Shown: piece after piece, positions 33,701 to 46,222 of the stretch
Numbering within the stretch: position 1 is the stretch's first letter
Layout of the letters: each line of letters begins with the position of its first letter
Source: Asterochloris sp. CNOR1
Lineage: Eukaryota; Chlorophyta; Trebouxiophyceae; Trebouxiales; Trebouxiaceae
Direction: 5' to 3'
Assembly: GCA_963969365.1 (NCBI GenBank)
Contig: OZ017751.1
Location: forward strand, 186,001-250,000
DNA length: 64,000 nt
Notes under the pieces: model-generated
Seen by the model: the letters and a program-made list of their open reading frames with translations, nothing else
Told to the model about the DNA's origin: nothing
Databases searched by the model: none
Position numbers and translations under genes: made by a program

Positions 33701-35703
33701 TGATCCCCAGATGATACATCACATGTGCATCCTGCTTGCCTGCAGGGGGCTGGAGCTGCGAGCGTACAAGGCGGCAGCAGCACTACTGGACATCCAGTGG
33801 CCGGTGCAGCGCTGGTGAGGATCTGCCTGGTGTCTCCCTTGGCGCAGCAGTGCCTACCGTTTTCCCAGCTTCATGGCTTGCTGAGGCTCACCTCCTGGCA
33901 CCGCCTCTGTATGGCCCAGATACCTTACTTTGACATTCGTGCAAGTTTAGCAGCAGGCACTGGCCACAGCTTTCATTAGCTATCCAGCAGCTGCCTGGGT
34001 TGTGCCCTGCAGGCCGGTCTATGTCTTCACAGCAGGAGCCATGGTGTGCCTATTCACCTCCTCCGTGTGCCACCTCTTTGGCTGCTGCGCCACCCACATC
34101 GCCACTGTCATCTGGCGCTTCGACTATGCAGGCATCGCTGTTCTCATTGTCTGCAGCTTCTTCCCGCCTGTCTACTATGGGTGAGCCTCTGCGGGTGCTG
34201 TACCCTTGATGCAGTACAAACTTTGTCTCGTGCATGCAGCGCTTGGCACAGCATGTTCCACTGGTACCTATTGCTGAAGGGCTCCTATGGCATACCCTGG
34301 CCTGGTGGCGTGCTCTGTTTATGCCTGCTGCTTTTGCTGGAGGAGTATCCATCAAAGCAAACAATTTGTCAGACTGCCGTCAGCAGACAACAGTGCCGAA
34401 CAGTGCGCTGCCCTGCTGCAGATTCATGTGCACCCCCCACTGGCAGCTCTTCTACCTGGGAGTCAGCACTGTGTTAGGTGGGCAGGGCTCTGTGCCTCAA
34501 CTGGCAAACACAAGCCTGTGCTGCTCCCTCTTGCTGCGGCTGCTCAACGTTGAGCAGAAATGGCTGTCGCTTATCTGGGCTCATGCGCATGGCTGGCAGA
34601 ACAGCTCTTCTGTAACACATCACATCTGCACTGCTGCGCCAAGGTTGAAAAGCGCAGCTGCTCCACATCTGATGCGTCTGTTGTGAATCCCACTTGTGAT
34701 GGTCCTTTCAGAGCTAAGTCACAACCTCTTGGCCGCATGTTGACACTGCTGGTGCTGTCCTGACTCATGCAGAACACAACAATCTACACTTTGCAAACAG
34801 CTTGTGCCTGCCACTGCCTGCAGGCTGCGCCACTGTGGCCATATCTCTGGCTGAAAAATTCCAAGGGCCCAACTACCGCCCCTGGAGGGCTGCCCTGTTT
34901 GCTGGTCTGGGTCTCTTTGGCCTTGTGCCGGTCATCCATGGCTACCTGCTGCACCTTGACGTGCTGGAGGTGCACAAGGCACTGTCATGGGACATGGCTA
35001 TGGGAGTGATCTACCTGGTGAGCTCCAGCTGGTGCTGCTTGTCATTTACTCACAATGTAGTAAGTAGTGGATGTGCATGAGGGGCTGTCCTGAGAAATGG
35101 CTGCAGCCACGGGAGTGATGCATTTGAACCCTCTTTATGGGAAAGCACACCTCTCTGTCCTGGAAAGTCTGGGCTGGGGCTGCATGTTGATTCTAGCAGG
35201 AGCCAGCAGTTCTGGAGTTGCACAAGGCACCGTCTTGGAACATGGCCATGGGGTCGGTCCATATGGAAAAGCCTTGGCTGGGGCTGCGTGTCAGCTGTTG
35301 CAGAAGCCAGCAAGTGATTGAGGCGCTGTCCTGGGACATGGCTGTTTCGGCCGTGTGCTGCTGGTGTGGCCCCACTTGTTCAGTCTGCTTTGCTCTGATA
35401 TACCAGATTTCTAATGAAGATCGGTTCATACCCTGATAGCTGGTCCACCTCTTGCAGCTGGGTGCCACTCTCTACGCCTGCCGCTTCCCAGAGTGCCTGT
35501 TCCCCGGCAAATTTGACCTGGCCCTCAACAGCCACCAGCTGTTCCATGTGGCAGTGGTGGTGGCAGCCTGCATCCACTACCGCGCTGTGAGGGTGCTGCT
35601 GGCATGGCGAGACGCCAATGGGGGCTGTGCTGGGGACCCAGCTCTCTCAGCGGCGGCTGTGCATGCAGCCAGCGGCAGCAACCTCACAGAGCTCTTCAGC
35701 TGA
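30762..35703 (+). CDS. HHP: Heptahelical PAQR-family receptor-like protein (HHP / adiponectin receptor-like)
   Basis: PAQR proteins are seven-helix membrane proteins with a metal-binding site and presumed ceramidase-like hydrolase activity; plant HHPs are linked to hormone and sugar responses. Nine exons join in phase: 30762-30968, 31251-31353, 31633-31769, 32359-32516, 33746-33814, 34013-34180, 34422-34477, 34824-35017 and 35458-35703, giving 445 aa. Key motifs are HNETGNVWTHLLG before helix 1, SSVCHLFGC (Ser and first metal His), DYAGIAVLIVCSFFPPVYYG (near identical to plant HHPs) and NSHQLFHVAVV (HxxxH metal ligands in the last helix). Between helices 1 and 2 is a charged loop of about 75 residues with repeated LExxLLxYGxS units. 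The start at 30762 sits in a good ATG context (GCCATGG); an upstream in-frame ATG at 30657 is less likely. Confidence 0.95.
35083..35345 (+). repeat. Degenerate copies of the heptahelical gene's exon 8 end
   Basis: The exon 8 end GCACAAGGCACTGTCATGGG and ACATGGCTATGGGAGTGATC is echoed near 35219-35255 (GCACAAGGCACCGTCTTGGA, ACATGGCCATGGGGTCGGTC), near 35320-35345 (GGCGCTGTCCTGGGACATGG) and near 35083-35120 (GGGCTGTCCTGAGAAATGGC). All are in the same orientation, about 100-130 bp apart, within intron 8. Confidence 0.85.
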
Positions 35704-36610
35704 CACCTCTGGCTGGAGGAGGGTTGCTGCTCAGGACCATAAGTGGAAGTGACACCTGCAGCCTGCCCATCATGAGGATTCCCTTGAGCAGCCTAGTCGG
35801 CTGGCCCTGCAGAACAGCAGTGCCCATAAATGCGCCTTTGCCAGGCTTGAGCCAGCCGGGCCCAGCACTGACGGCTGGCTGCAGCATCGACAACTGATGT
35901 TTTATTGAGTGTGTGAGAGCTGCAAATGCATACAGCATTCAAGCTGCTTGCTTTGCCCTAAGCTGTGTCCCCTTTGTGAGCCATAGATCTCAGTGATTTC
36001 ATGAGGCGCATCTTTTCCTAGCCAGCATCTCAAGCTGAAACATTATAGCACTTCATTGATGCCCCAATAGACATCTTAGGACAACACACGTTTGAGTGAC
36101 TACAATGTGACCATTTGTTGTAATGAGTTGCGAGCAAGACCCTGTGCCATGAAGGCCGTCAGGCACGAGTTTGACAGGATGCTTGACCTCATGAAGCTGA
36201 CTTCCATTTTTGCTTCTCGCCCAGGTAGTTGGCACAGGAATCCGAACGCCATGAGGAGGCACAGTCTCGACGTGTGGCCCCCGGAAGCTGCTGCACTAGC
36301 TTCAACTGGAGGTCCAGATAGCTGCTGACGATCGCAGCAGCATGCTAGGGCAGGATCAATATCATGGAGTACAGCTCTGTTACTCACAGTGAAACCGCCC
36401 AGGTAATGTGAGTGGTGAACGCAAGACATCTAAAGTTGACGGCAGAGATCTGGATGCCAGTGAGGTTTAATTTGCATTGTAATCCTAGAGGAGGGTCACC
36501 AACTGGCATGTCTTGCTGGAGGAGGACCCCTCCGCTTGGAGGCTTAGCACCCTCTCAGGATGTTCCAGTTGTCTGCTCAAGCACAGTCCCCTTGCCGTGC
36601 AGGCTGCACC
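35704..36610. other. Intergenic region before the MLO gene
   Basis: This holds the 3' region of the heptahelical gene and the 5' region of MLO, both + strand. TTGTAATG at about 36118 is a plausible polyadenylation signal. No other gene or repeat is recognised. Confidence 0.5.
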
Positions 36611-39600
36611 ATGGCAGATCCAGAGGGCGCTGCTGACCTGTCGATAGTTGAGACGCCAAGCTATGCCTTGGCAGTCGTGCTGCTGTTCTTTTTGACCATC
36701 ACATTTGTGGCAGACTTTGCGCTCAAAGGCACCAGGGGCTTTCTGGAGAGGAGGTCAAAGAAGGGGCTACTGGTGAGTCTTTTGTGGCTAAAGCACAGGC
36801 GCTGGGCACACCCAGCTCTCAGATCTGAGGCCAAAATGAGACCTGCAAAGCAACCTGCTGTCACTGCTTTTGGCAACAAGCTTCCACTTGATTATAATGT
36901 ATTTCTGGCGCAGGAAGCAGGTGTAGCTAGCATCTGCATCCAGTGTCCACATTAATGTGCCAGACCTGAGATCATGGCCTCACACTGTCAGCCCCATGTC
37001 GTGTAGGCGGCCCACGATGCCATGAGCACAGAGCTGCTGCTGCTGGGCTTTGCATCCCTCATCCTGGCGGCCTTCTCCAACAAAATCTCCACGATATGCG
37101 GTGCAGTCATGCATCCAAGCCATGGGCAGCTGTTATGTCTGCAGTCCTCTGCACCGTTTGTATCTGCGCCTCTGCTGTCCAGAATGTCCATGGATGGCAT
37201 CCATAGGTGGGGGCAAAACCCTTGAGCCTTCTCCCTGGTGCCAGCCCTCTGCTTGGAGTTGCACTACAGCATGTGAGCAGTGATGGGTGCGGCAGCATTA
37301 GAGACATCTCCAGACTCAAGCAGGCTGCCTGCGCATTGTCCATGGAGTGTGAGTTTGGGGCAAGACACTGGCGCCCCTAAGTGAAATTAAGAAGGTACTG
37401 CTTGTACCCTGCATGTGTAAGAGGCGGGCACCTGTTGACTTGCAGTAATGGACCTGCCTCCGACATCAAGCTGACTCCCACAAATGAGTGGGCCCTGCCG
37501 CCCTGCAGTCATGGGCATGGATCACAATGAGGACCTGTGACACTATGTAAATGGCGGCCCTTGCGGCTTGTCACCCGCGGACCATGTGTCCCAAGGGGGT
37601 GATGCACATAACAGCAGACCCTAGACCCTGCTGTGCTGCAGTCAGGGACGTGGATCAGAGATGGAACCTGCTGCACAACGTGAATGGCTGCCCCTGCTGC
37701 CTCCAGCACACGGCCCATGTGTCCTCCTGCTTTCTGGCCTCCAGAGGATGCGGACCTGAATTTTGCAACTGCGGCGGCAAGAACCCATCATGCGTGGTGA
37801 GGTACTCTGCTGCGTCCAGGTGTTTTTAGTTCCAGGCTGGGGCACCTGTTTTGCTGGGGTCCAATTCTTGACTAGCCATGCCCCTCCCAACCTGGTGCTA
37901 CTGGTTGGTGTCAACGCCAGATCCAGCATATGCCTGTTGCCAAGCGCCATCAGCTATGGCCTTCTGTGCGGTGGCAAGCCGCTGTGGTGCAGCGCCTTGT
38001 CCAGACACGGCAAGCTTCAGTGGAGGAAGCCAAGCTGGTGCACTCTGTACGACTATACGGCGGTTGCATGACACAGCCAGGGCGCTTGCTTGCTTGCCTG
38101 ATGCAGGGCTGCCTGTTTGACTGAGCGAGGAGTCACCAGCAGCCCAGGCCATCCTGTCCAAGAGTGGTTGTTTGAGGCAGCTGCCAGTCTGGGCTGCTGA
38201 AGGTGGTCTGTCAGTGTATGGCTAGTCCGCTCTCGAGGCCCAGACATCATCTTACATTCTTCTGCAGCTGGAGGAGGACCCTGCAGAGGCTGAGCAGTGT
38301 CTGGGACCACAGCAGCTCGAGTTCGAGGCGTGCAGCAACAGGCAAGCCTGCAGGCCTACAAAACAACTAAATTATGAAATGTGAATGGCATGCCTGATTT
38401 GGCACAGGGTGCTCTGTGTTGGCCTTGCTCAAGCTGCATGGTAGCTGGCATCTGGCCTGCCAAGAGGGCAGCTGCTGAGGAGTTCATGGCGCCTGGATGT
38501 GCTGCAGGCTCCTGTCATGCCCAAGCTACCTGTGCCTGCAGCACCTGTCCCGCCATGTACAGGATTTGCTCGTCCACATGTACATTGCATCCTGATCATG
38601 CAGACCTGGCTACCAACCCGTCACTTCTGCGCTCGCTCTTGAGGAGATGCACCTGTTCATCTTCTTCTTGGCTATTGTGCACATCGTCACAGGCAAGCTC
38701 TTGTGTCCACCGCCTTTCAGGTCCAAATTATCTGGGAGGGTGTGCTGGAATGTCATGGATTCAGGCAGTTTGTCCAGCACTAGCAGGGCTGTTGTGCTTG
38801 CTCTGCATCACAGCTTAGGTGTGATGCAGCCCCTGGTGCAGAGCTGCTGCCAGCATGGTACGCAACAGCAGGGATGCATGCATCTAGAAAAGGCTGCTGT
38901 CAAGTGCCCTCTGCTTTGCAGCATGCATGTCAAGTCTCTGGCGCTGTGCCTGCTGCAAGGGTCCCCAGCAGGAGCTTGGCTGCACTGCAGCAGGCATGCT
39001 GAACCGTCAATGCAGTGCCTGCGGCAGGGTCCTGCTGAGTGCTGAGCGCAGGGCCTCGCTGCAGCAGGATTGCCAAGCTCCCTCACCTCTGTAACTGTTG
39101 CTGGGTCCTGCTGGGTGCTGGTCACTGTGCAGGAATGCCAAGCTTCCTCATTTGTGCCTCTGCCTGCTGCAGGGTTCTGCTATGCACTGTGTCAGCTGCA
39201 GCAACCAAAAGGCTCTTTGACCAGTACCTGTGCCCGCTGCAGGGGTGGTGGTGTACCTGCTGGCAGTTCTGCGCCTGAGGTCGTGGCGCAGGTTCCAGAA
39301 AGAGGATGACCGCCATGCTGCAGCGTGCGGCCTCAGCGCACTCACCTGGCATTGTGCTACTGCCTCCTGTGCCTGCGGTGCAACATGCTTGCAGCACTGG
39401 ATACGGGGCGGTTGCAACTGCCCAACGCCTTCTCTGGCTTTGGGTCCCGAGTCACCCAACAAGGGCCTCAAGTACCCACAGCCAGATCTGAGGGAAACAG
39501 GGGCCCAATTCTGTGGCCTGACTCACTTGCAATGTGGTACCTGCCGGCAAACAGGGGCCCAAATCTGTGGCCTGACTCACTTGCAGTGTGGTACCTGCTG

Positions 39601-42600
39601 CATGCATGCGCTTGATGCATGCTGTGTTGGTGCCGGTCATCACACGGCAGCAGCTGACTCCTGTTCAGACTTACACTGCAGCTGCTGTCTGCCAAGACAC
39701 CCCATGCTGCTGCTCAATGCCAGCTGCGGTGGTGCACATGGGAGCATCTCCTGCTGGAGTGACTGCTACTCAGGCCCACAGCTCGCTGCCCCTCTGCACT
39801 TTGTTGCCCCTTCAAGGAGGAGCCAGTCAGGAGACGGCGGGTCTAGCACGCTGCAGCCAGACTCCTCTGACGCCTAGCAGGCTGCTGGGTGTCATGACAT
39901 CAACATGACACCGTCCTTCAATGCTGGCTTAGGTCTGCTGATGCTGTGCTCCATTTTGCGTGCAGAGTGCTGCAGGCGCTGGATCAGCATGCTGACCTTC
40001 TCTTTGAGGTGGATGCCTGTGGGCACATGTTCACAGGTGAGCTTTAGGGTTCAGGAGTGTGAGGAGCAGAGCATTTGACTGTCTCATCAAGTCCATAAGG
40101 GGCATCACATGAGGTGAGACTGATGACCATGCTGACCTTCCCTGTGCGATGGATGCCTGTGGGCACATGTTCACAGGTGAGGGCTAGGGTTTAGGGCTGT
40201 CTGAGCAGCAGAACATGCAACCGTCTCATCAATACGTAAGGGGCAGCACATGTGGTGTCGTACTGCTGTGCCAGTGGTGCAGTGCTTGTTCTGGCTGCAG
40301 AGAACTTTCAGGACCAGCTACACACAGCAGCATACCTCTCAGCTCCTGCCGACACAGGCAATGCCCTGTGTTCGCCTACAGCTGCCGTCTGATATGTGAC
40401 TGCTGCCCTATGATCTGCGGTCATCAACACAACACTGCCGCTGGACAGGTCTGCATCTTGGCCTCCAAGCTCTTTGCTATGGCCATTGCTGTCGTGAAGG
40501 TCATGCCAGCTGTGGTCACTGTGCTGTTGCCTGCAGAGGAGCTTCCAGGTCAGTTGCACGATGTGGGCCCACTTGGCAGTCCACCAGCTCCTGTTCTGAT
40601 ATTGGCTGCAGACAGCCACTGTTCTGCCTGCAGAGGACTCCCAGGGCCAGCTGCATGCAGTTGACCCCGGCATGGCAGTCAGCCTGGCCACCTCAGTTGT
40701 TTTTGAAAGAGGGAGCTGCGAGGACAGCGATGACAGCTTCAGAGAAAGGGAGGCGCAGCTTTCAAAGGGGCATGGCACCAACAGGAACGCATGGCAGCGC
40801 CTGATGTCGCTGCATCGGCAGCAGCAGAGGGATGAGGAGGCAGGAGGCAGTCTGGGGGGCCTGCAAGGGGAGGGGAGCCCACCGAGGCTGCAGCAAGTCC
40901 ACCGGCAGCCCTCGGCGGACTACCGCAGGTGAGGCGGCAATTATCTAGGTGGACTCTGGGGGGGGCGAGGGGGGCCGAGCAGCCGCGTAGGCTGTAGTTG
41001 GAGCCGCCACAGCTGTGCCATGTCAGCTGCGTAGGCTGTAGTTGGAGCTGCCACAGCTGTGGCATGTCAGCTGCGTAGGGTGTAGTTGTTTGGCCATCGC
41101 AGACAGAACCCCTGGTCGCAGCTGCGCTGCTACAACATGGCTTCCCTGGCTGCTGCAGGTCTGGCAGCTCTGAGACAACCCCCGAGGACAGCCGCCTGGC
41201 CATATTCCTGGATTCTGAGCCGCGCTCAGGGACAGTGGCGGAGCTCTTGCCATATGGAAGGGAGTCAGCGCCGGCCAGGGCGGCTGGGCCACTTCCTGGC
41301 GCTGGCGGCAGACCGGAGCGGCAGGCATCGCTGCAGATTGGGGCCCACCGGAAGCCGCCGCCTGCCAGGCTGGCCTCTGCGCTGCAGGCTGGGAGCAGGA
41401 GGCACAAGTGCGTCCAGCCTGCCAATCTGCTGTGCTGTGCTTTCCTCGGTGCTGTGCTCATGAGCTCAGCTGGCATCAGCATTGTCTCTGCTCTTCTGTA
41501 CAGCTGGAGTTGAGGCCAAAAGCTGCTGTTGCAGACCAGGATGGCCCAGTGCCCATGGAGATCAATGGTAACATGCGCCTTTGCTGTCTCCAGGGATGGG
41601 TGCGCGCTTGCTGGCCTCTGGCTGCTGGGAGGCTGGCTGGGCACCAGGCACGAGCGAGCACAGCCCTGCTAATTCTGCTGTGCTATGCTTTCCACTGTCT
41701 GTCTGACAAGCTACTGTTGGGGATGCATCTGGGTAGGCTGGCATCAGCGCTGCAGGTTATAAGAAAGGCCGGCACCAGGCACAAGCGAGCACAGCCTGAT
41801 CCTTTCTGCTGTGCTGTGCTGTCCTCTTTCTGGCGACAAGCAAGTTTTGGCATAATTCTGGGCAGGCTAGCATCAGCGCTGCAAGTTGGGAGGCTGGCCA
41901 GCACTAGACATGAGTGACCAGTGAGTACAACCCAGCTGGTTCTGTATTGCTATGACTCTTTTCCTACCCGGCCAGTCTTGCTCTGCTGCAGAGGGGGCAT
42001 GGAGCGTGCCGCTCACAAGCTCAAGACACGCTCCAGCGCGCTGTTCGCTAGCCGGCGACTGGGCCCAACCATGCAGAGTGATGCGCAGCATGAGGCCAGC
42101 ACAGCGCAGGCTGACGGAGAGAAAAGCAGCAGCCTGAGGCCTCCTGGTGCAAATGGGCTGTCTGATGCTGGGACCAATGGCAGCCCCAAGCCGGTGCTGA
42201 ACAGAGGGGCGCTGACCTTGCCAAAGGAGATCTCGGTGGCCAGGAGCACCAAATGGATGGGCAGGTGCAGATCTGGGGCACAGTGAAGATCCGCCTGCCG
42301 CTGGGCCCAGCACACCGCCTCAACTGCAGTGGGGTTGGAACTGCTGCTGTGTGGCTCATGGTAGGAGAGCCGTTTGTCAACTGGCCAGGCCGCAGTATGT
42401 GTTTGGGCAGATGCAATTGGAGCACGCAGACATGGAGTCGTCTGCAGGGACCTGCCTGCTGCTGAGGGCTCAGCCTACTGCCAGTAGCACGGCAGAGCAG
42501 CTGCACATGTGGCACAAGGGAAGCACTGCCTCTGCTGTTGTCCGCACCTCAGCTTTGTGATCCCCTCAAGTTGCACTAGGGCCCTTGCAGATGCTGGCAT

Positions 42601-45402
42601 GTTTGCAGCAGCAGACACAGCACAGCACATCGCAGGAATTTGGTGCACAGCAACTCAAATGTCCGAAATGGCCTGCCATCTGCCCTGGCTCCGGTGTTGC
42701 CTGTGCCTGGTCTATTCTGGCTGCAGACCGGCCCTACAGCTGCCAGGCTCCTCTTGAAGCACCTCAGATGCAGCAGCTACCCAGGACTCTGCCTCTTGCA
42801 AGCAGAACCCAATGTCAGTCATTGCCAGCTGCAGAAAGCTCTCAGACTTGGCAAGCAGCCTGCTGATCTGGACCAGTGGCTTGCCACAGGTGCATTTTAC
42901 TTACCTTACCTGACCGCAGATTGCCACGCCTGCTGCAGGCAGCACGTCCTGGCACGCAAGCGAGATCATGTGGTGGAGTGGTTCAAGTGCATCCTTCTGC
43001 AGTTCCAGGTCCTGTGGCTTCAGGTCCACATCATCACACATGAGGACTTCTCCATCATGCGCGTGAGTCAGACTGCCGGCACTGGTCAGGGAAGCAGGGG
43101 CTGGATCATGCATTTGCCTTCACCTGAAGGGAAAGGCAGCACATGAACCTCCCCTTGAGCATGAGCACACACGCCCTGTCTTTGCCTGCGTCGACCGTGA
43201 GGCTCATCCTCAGGCGTCTGCACAGCCAGCGTCATCACACCCAATGCACCTGCATCATGTGGGGCAGCCCATGCACCTTTCTGCACTACTGCAGGGAGAG
43301 CCTGCAGCACACGCCTACATGCGGCAGGGACGACAAGTGCCTGCCATCATCTGCCTGCCAGCTGAAACCCCACTAGCAGGCGCCCAACTCCTTGAAGTCA
43401 CCATCAGCAATATTCCTGCCTTCATCTCTGCAGGGTACTACTCCCAACTGGCTCCTGCAAGTTCATTCTGCTGTCAAGTAATGCCCCAGCAGGGACGTAA
43501 TCGGCTTGCTGTGCCTCTGCAGGCTGCAGCTAAGTAGCCTTGTCACTGTCTGTGCAGGGCTTGGCAAAGCCTTGTCAGTTCCCCATGGGGCTTCTAGCTT
43601 GACCATACTGCTGCCCCTGCAGGCCAGCTTCATCCTGACACACCGTCTGGGGCGGGAGTTCAATTTCATTCATTATGTGAGGGAGTCCATGGACGATGAT
43701 TTTTCAAAGTCAGTCTGTCTTCTGGTGGTGTATGGGAGGGACATGCTTTGGCGGGGGCCCTCTCACGGTTCAAAAAACGGCGTGCAGATTCTGCATACAG
43801 TCACATGCAGTGCCTGCATGCATGCTCACGCAAATATCCCAAGGCCGTTTGTCAAAGATTGACGCTTCTCTGCAGGGTGGTGGGTGTCAGCGTGGTCATG
43901 TGGCTCATCGTCTTGGTGTGCGTCTTGATCTCAGGTCCCATAGGTGATAGCTGCGCTGGTGTGTTCGAAAATGGTACTGCCCATCATCTCAAGCCTGGCT
44001 CATGACCTCTGAACGGCTGTCTGGACTGTCCAGACACAACATTCTGATAAGTGCAGAGCTGACAGGTGCATGTCTAGGTCCTCAGCACGGCAACATGCTC
44101 TGTGTCTGATGCCTCGCAGATCTGGATATACAGCTGAGCTGCTGGCTGCCACTGCAGGTTGGGCACTATCTTGGTTTGTTGCAGTGGGGTGGTTACTGAC
44201 TTTGGTCGTCAACGGAAAACTCATGCGCATTGTGAGGCATGCAACAAGAGGTGGGCCGCGACTTTGCTGCACACCTACCTGCCAGCCTGGCCGCTGTAAG
44301 GCGCTGTTTGTGACTAGACTGACTGGACTGGAACGTCAGCAGCTTCGGTGGTCCAGGCAGCCGTGCATGAGTCATATCTTGGGAATTCTGGCTGTGCTTG
44401 CTTGAACAGCATGGGCTGCTTTAGACATCCAGCATGATCCCCAGAAACCTGGCATCATCCCAAGAAAGGTGTGCCTCCAACTCCTGCAGGCGGCGTTGTC
44501 CACAAGCTGGCCCCCAATGCCTTCTGGTTCAAGAAGCCCTGGTGCGCTTATGACCTGCAGCACTGCTGCGCCTCAGCCTCATGTGAAGATGTAGCTGTGG
44601 GACCTGGTGCCTGGGTGTGGCTCTGTTCCAGTGCTGTGTCGCGCAGTACACAACATGCCACAGCAGCTGCAGTAACATGCAGCCTATCAGGGCATAGCAC
44701 GAACATGACGCGTACATGTCACATACATGTTGCACCCATGTCACATACATGAGACTGGCATCTCCTGCCTGCAGGCTGCTGCTGCCCGTCATCAAGGCCC
44801 TCCTCTTCCTAAATGGCTTTGTGTTCACGTCCCTGATCTACTTTGCAATCATCTTGGGACCACAGAGCTGCATCTTCCAACAGACTCATATGCTCACTGC
44901 CTCCCTGCCCATCCCTTGGTGGGTGAGTTCCTGCTTGTGCTGCACAAAAAGGCAGCAGAAACCTGCATGTCAACACCTCATGAGCAGGCAGTGGGCCCAT
45001 TCCCTACATCGTGCTCCACCTGCAATCTTACTTGGTGTGACACAGGCCTGCTGCATGACCTGTATACGGACAGAGACAACTCGAAAACAGCCTCTAATCC
45101 CTGCTGAACTGCAGGCAATATTTATTGTCACAATCTACACATCAGGGTCGCTCAGCCTGATCACGCTGCCCTTGTATAGCCTGGCTGTGCAGGTAAAGCT
45201 TGCAGTATGATGACACATCCCTGCGAAAGCTGCATAATAGGTTTTCCTCACAAGCTGATGATCATATTTGCAGATGGGCAGTGATCACAAGCACCATCTG
45301 GTGCAACCCCACCACAAGCACAAGGTTCAGGAGGCTGCGGCTGAGAAGGCTTCAAAGGAGGCAAAGCAGGCTTTGGAGACAGCCAAGACCAGCCTGACTT
45401 GA
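36611..45402 (+). CDS. MLO: MLO-family seven-helix membrane protein with enlarged cytosolic loop
   Basis: MLO proteins are seven-helix plasma-membrane proteins, reported in plants as calmodulin-gated calcium channels. Supported exons are 36611-36772, 37007-37100, about 38644-38692, 39243 onward, about 42939-43062, 43623-43708, 43876-43943, 44158-44250, 44490-44541, 44775-44922, 45115-45192 and 45274-45402 (TGA). Motifs are VETPSYALAVVLLFFLTITF, KKGLLAAHDAMSTELLLLGF, EEMHLFIFFLAIVHIV, LRSWRRFQKEDD, GREFNFIHYVRESMDDDFSK, ALLFLNGFVFTSLIYFAII and a C-terminal AVQMGS. A Cys-rich segment (CGPEFCNCGGKNPSC, about 37750-37797) fits the first extracellular loop. Open GC-rich stretches at 39966-40035, 40672-40930, 41160-41406 and 41990-42280 would enlarge the second intracellular loop with Ser/Arg/Gly-rich sequence; their exact splicing is unresolved. 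The tail is short, Lys/Ala/Glu-rich and without Trp. An apparent GC donor follows 38692. Confidence 0.93.
39495..39600 (+). repeat. 54 bp direct repeat in MLO intron
   Basis: Two units beginning AAACAGGGGCCCAA and containing TGTGGCCTGACTCACTTGCA lie head to tail with a 54 bp period and only a few differences. Confidence 0.9.
39985..40255 (+). repeat. Duplicated MLO exon end and donor (140 bp offset)
   Basis: The putative exon end ATGCTGACCTTC to GGCACATGTTCACAG-GTGAG (39989-40040) is repeated at 40129-40178, with GGATGCCTGTGGGCACATGT identical and the donor intact. Flanking sequence (GTCTCATCAA, AAGGGGCA-CACATG) is repeated too. Confidence 0.85.
40980..41087 (+). repeat. 44 bp tandem repeat in MLO intron (2.4 copies)
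   Basis: Units begin CAGCYGCGTAGGCTGTAGTT and continue GGAGCYGCCACAGCTGTG. Two full copies and a partial third lie between the putative loop exons. Confidence 0.9.
41366..41920 (+). repeat. Copies of MLO loop-exon end (about 125 bp units)
   Basis: The putative exon end CTGGCCTCTGCGCTGCAGGC to GGAGGCACAA-GTGCG (41370-41410) is echoed around 41630-41700, 41740-41830 and 41870-41920. These share RGGCACGAGCGAGCACAGCC, CTGGCATCAGCGCTGCAGGT and TCTGCTGTGCTGTGCTNTCC. All are in direct orientation. Confidence 0.75.
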
Positions 45403-46222
45403 AGCCTCAGTCACCAATGCCATGCTACTGGCCCATCTAAGGTGCAACCCTGCTGCATTTCTGTGCTCACACAGCATACAGCCCACACCAGCTCTGGCGT
45501 GCTCCATGATCATGATGGTGCACTGCTGTTGTCTTCAATCAGCCACCCCCACAGATCCCCGCTTTGGACTGTTGCAGACAATACAATTAGACACTGCTGA
45601 ATTCTTATACCCTTTTGCACTGATTTATAGTTGTGACCCAAGGTCGTCTGTCATCAGGATGCCACTGTGTACTGCACATCAGCTCTACCCATCAAGTTGA
45701 TACTCACGAGAAATGCATGATGAAGAGTTTTCGCCAGACGGTCATCCATTCAGGCTTTGAGCAGAGCCGCAACAAGTTGACAATCATCTGGCTGACTGCA
45801 ACTCCCCTCTTCCAGCCTGATATATGGCAGAGAAGAGAGTCCCTGCTCAAGAGGGACGGGTTCTTCCTTGGTGCGGGACAGATCAAATTGCCAGCAGAAC
45901 ACCATGCCAGGCGGGGGCACACAAAGTCAGACAGGACAACCACTCTGGCTTGCAGTAAGGGCTGCATCACTGAGAAAATGTAACACAAAGATGGATCTTC
46001 GACCAGCGGGGAGACAGAGAAGCCTTGTGCCGCTTTCTGCAGGACACATCCCGGGATTCGTGGGGACATGATCCCACTGAGAACACAGAAACATAGGCAA
46101 GAGGGCTTCTTACAGCGTGGCAGAAATTGCCAGTATCTAATCTAGTACTAGGTACAGCTTCCAAACCAGAGAGGATCACAGCAATTCTATGATCATATAT
46201 GATGTACTCGGGGCATCACAGG
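45403..46222. other. Convergent intergenic region, MLO / dehydrogenase
   Basis: Both flanking genes end here. Open frames up to 121 codons on either strand have no recognisable features. TGTAA occurs at 45980 (+) and near 46111 on the - strand; these are possible polyadenylation signals. No repeat was seen. Confidence 0.45.

Noticed and set aside
40739-41644. Longest open frame in the window (301 codons, - strand)
   Set aside because: It lies opposite GC-rich MLO loop exons and repeats; composition is Pro/Ala/Cys-rich with no domain. It is treated as a shadow of the + strand.
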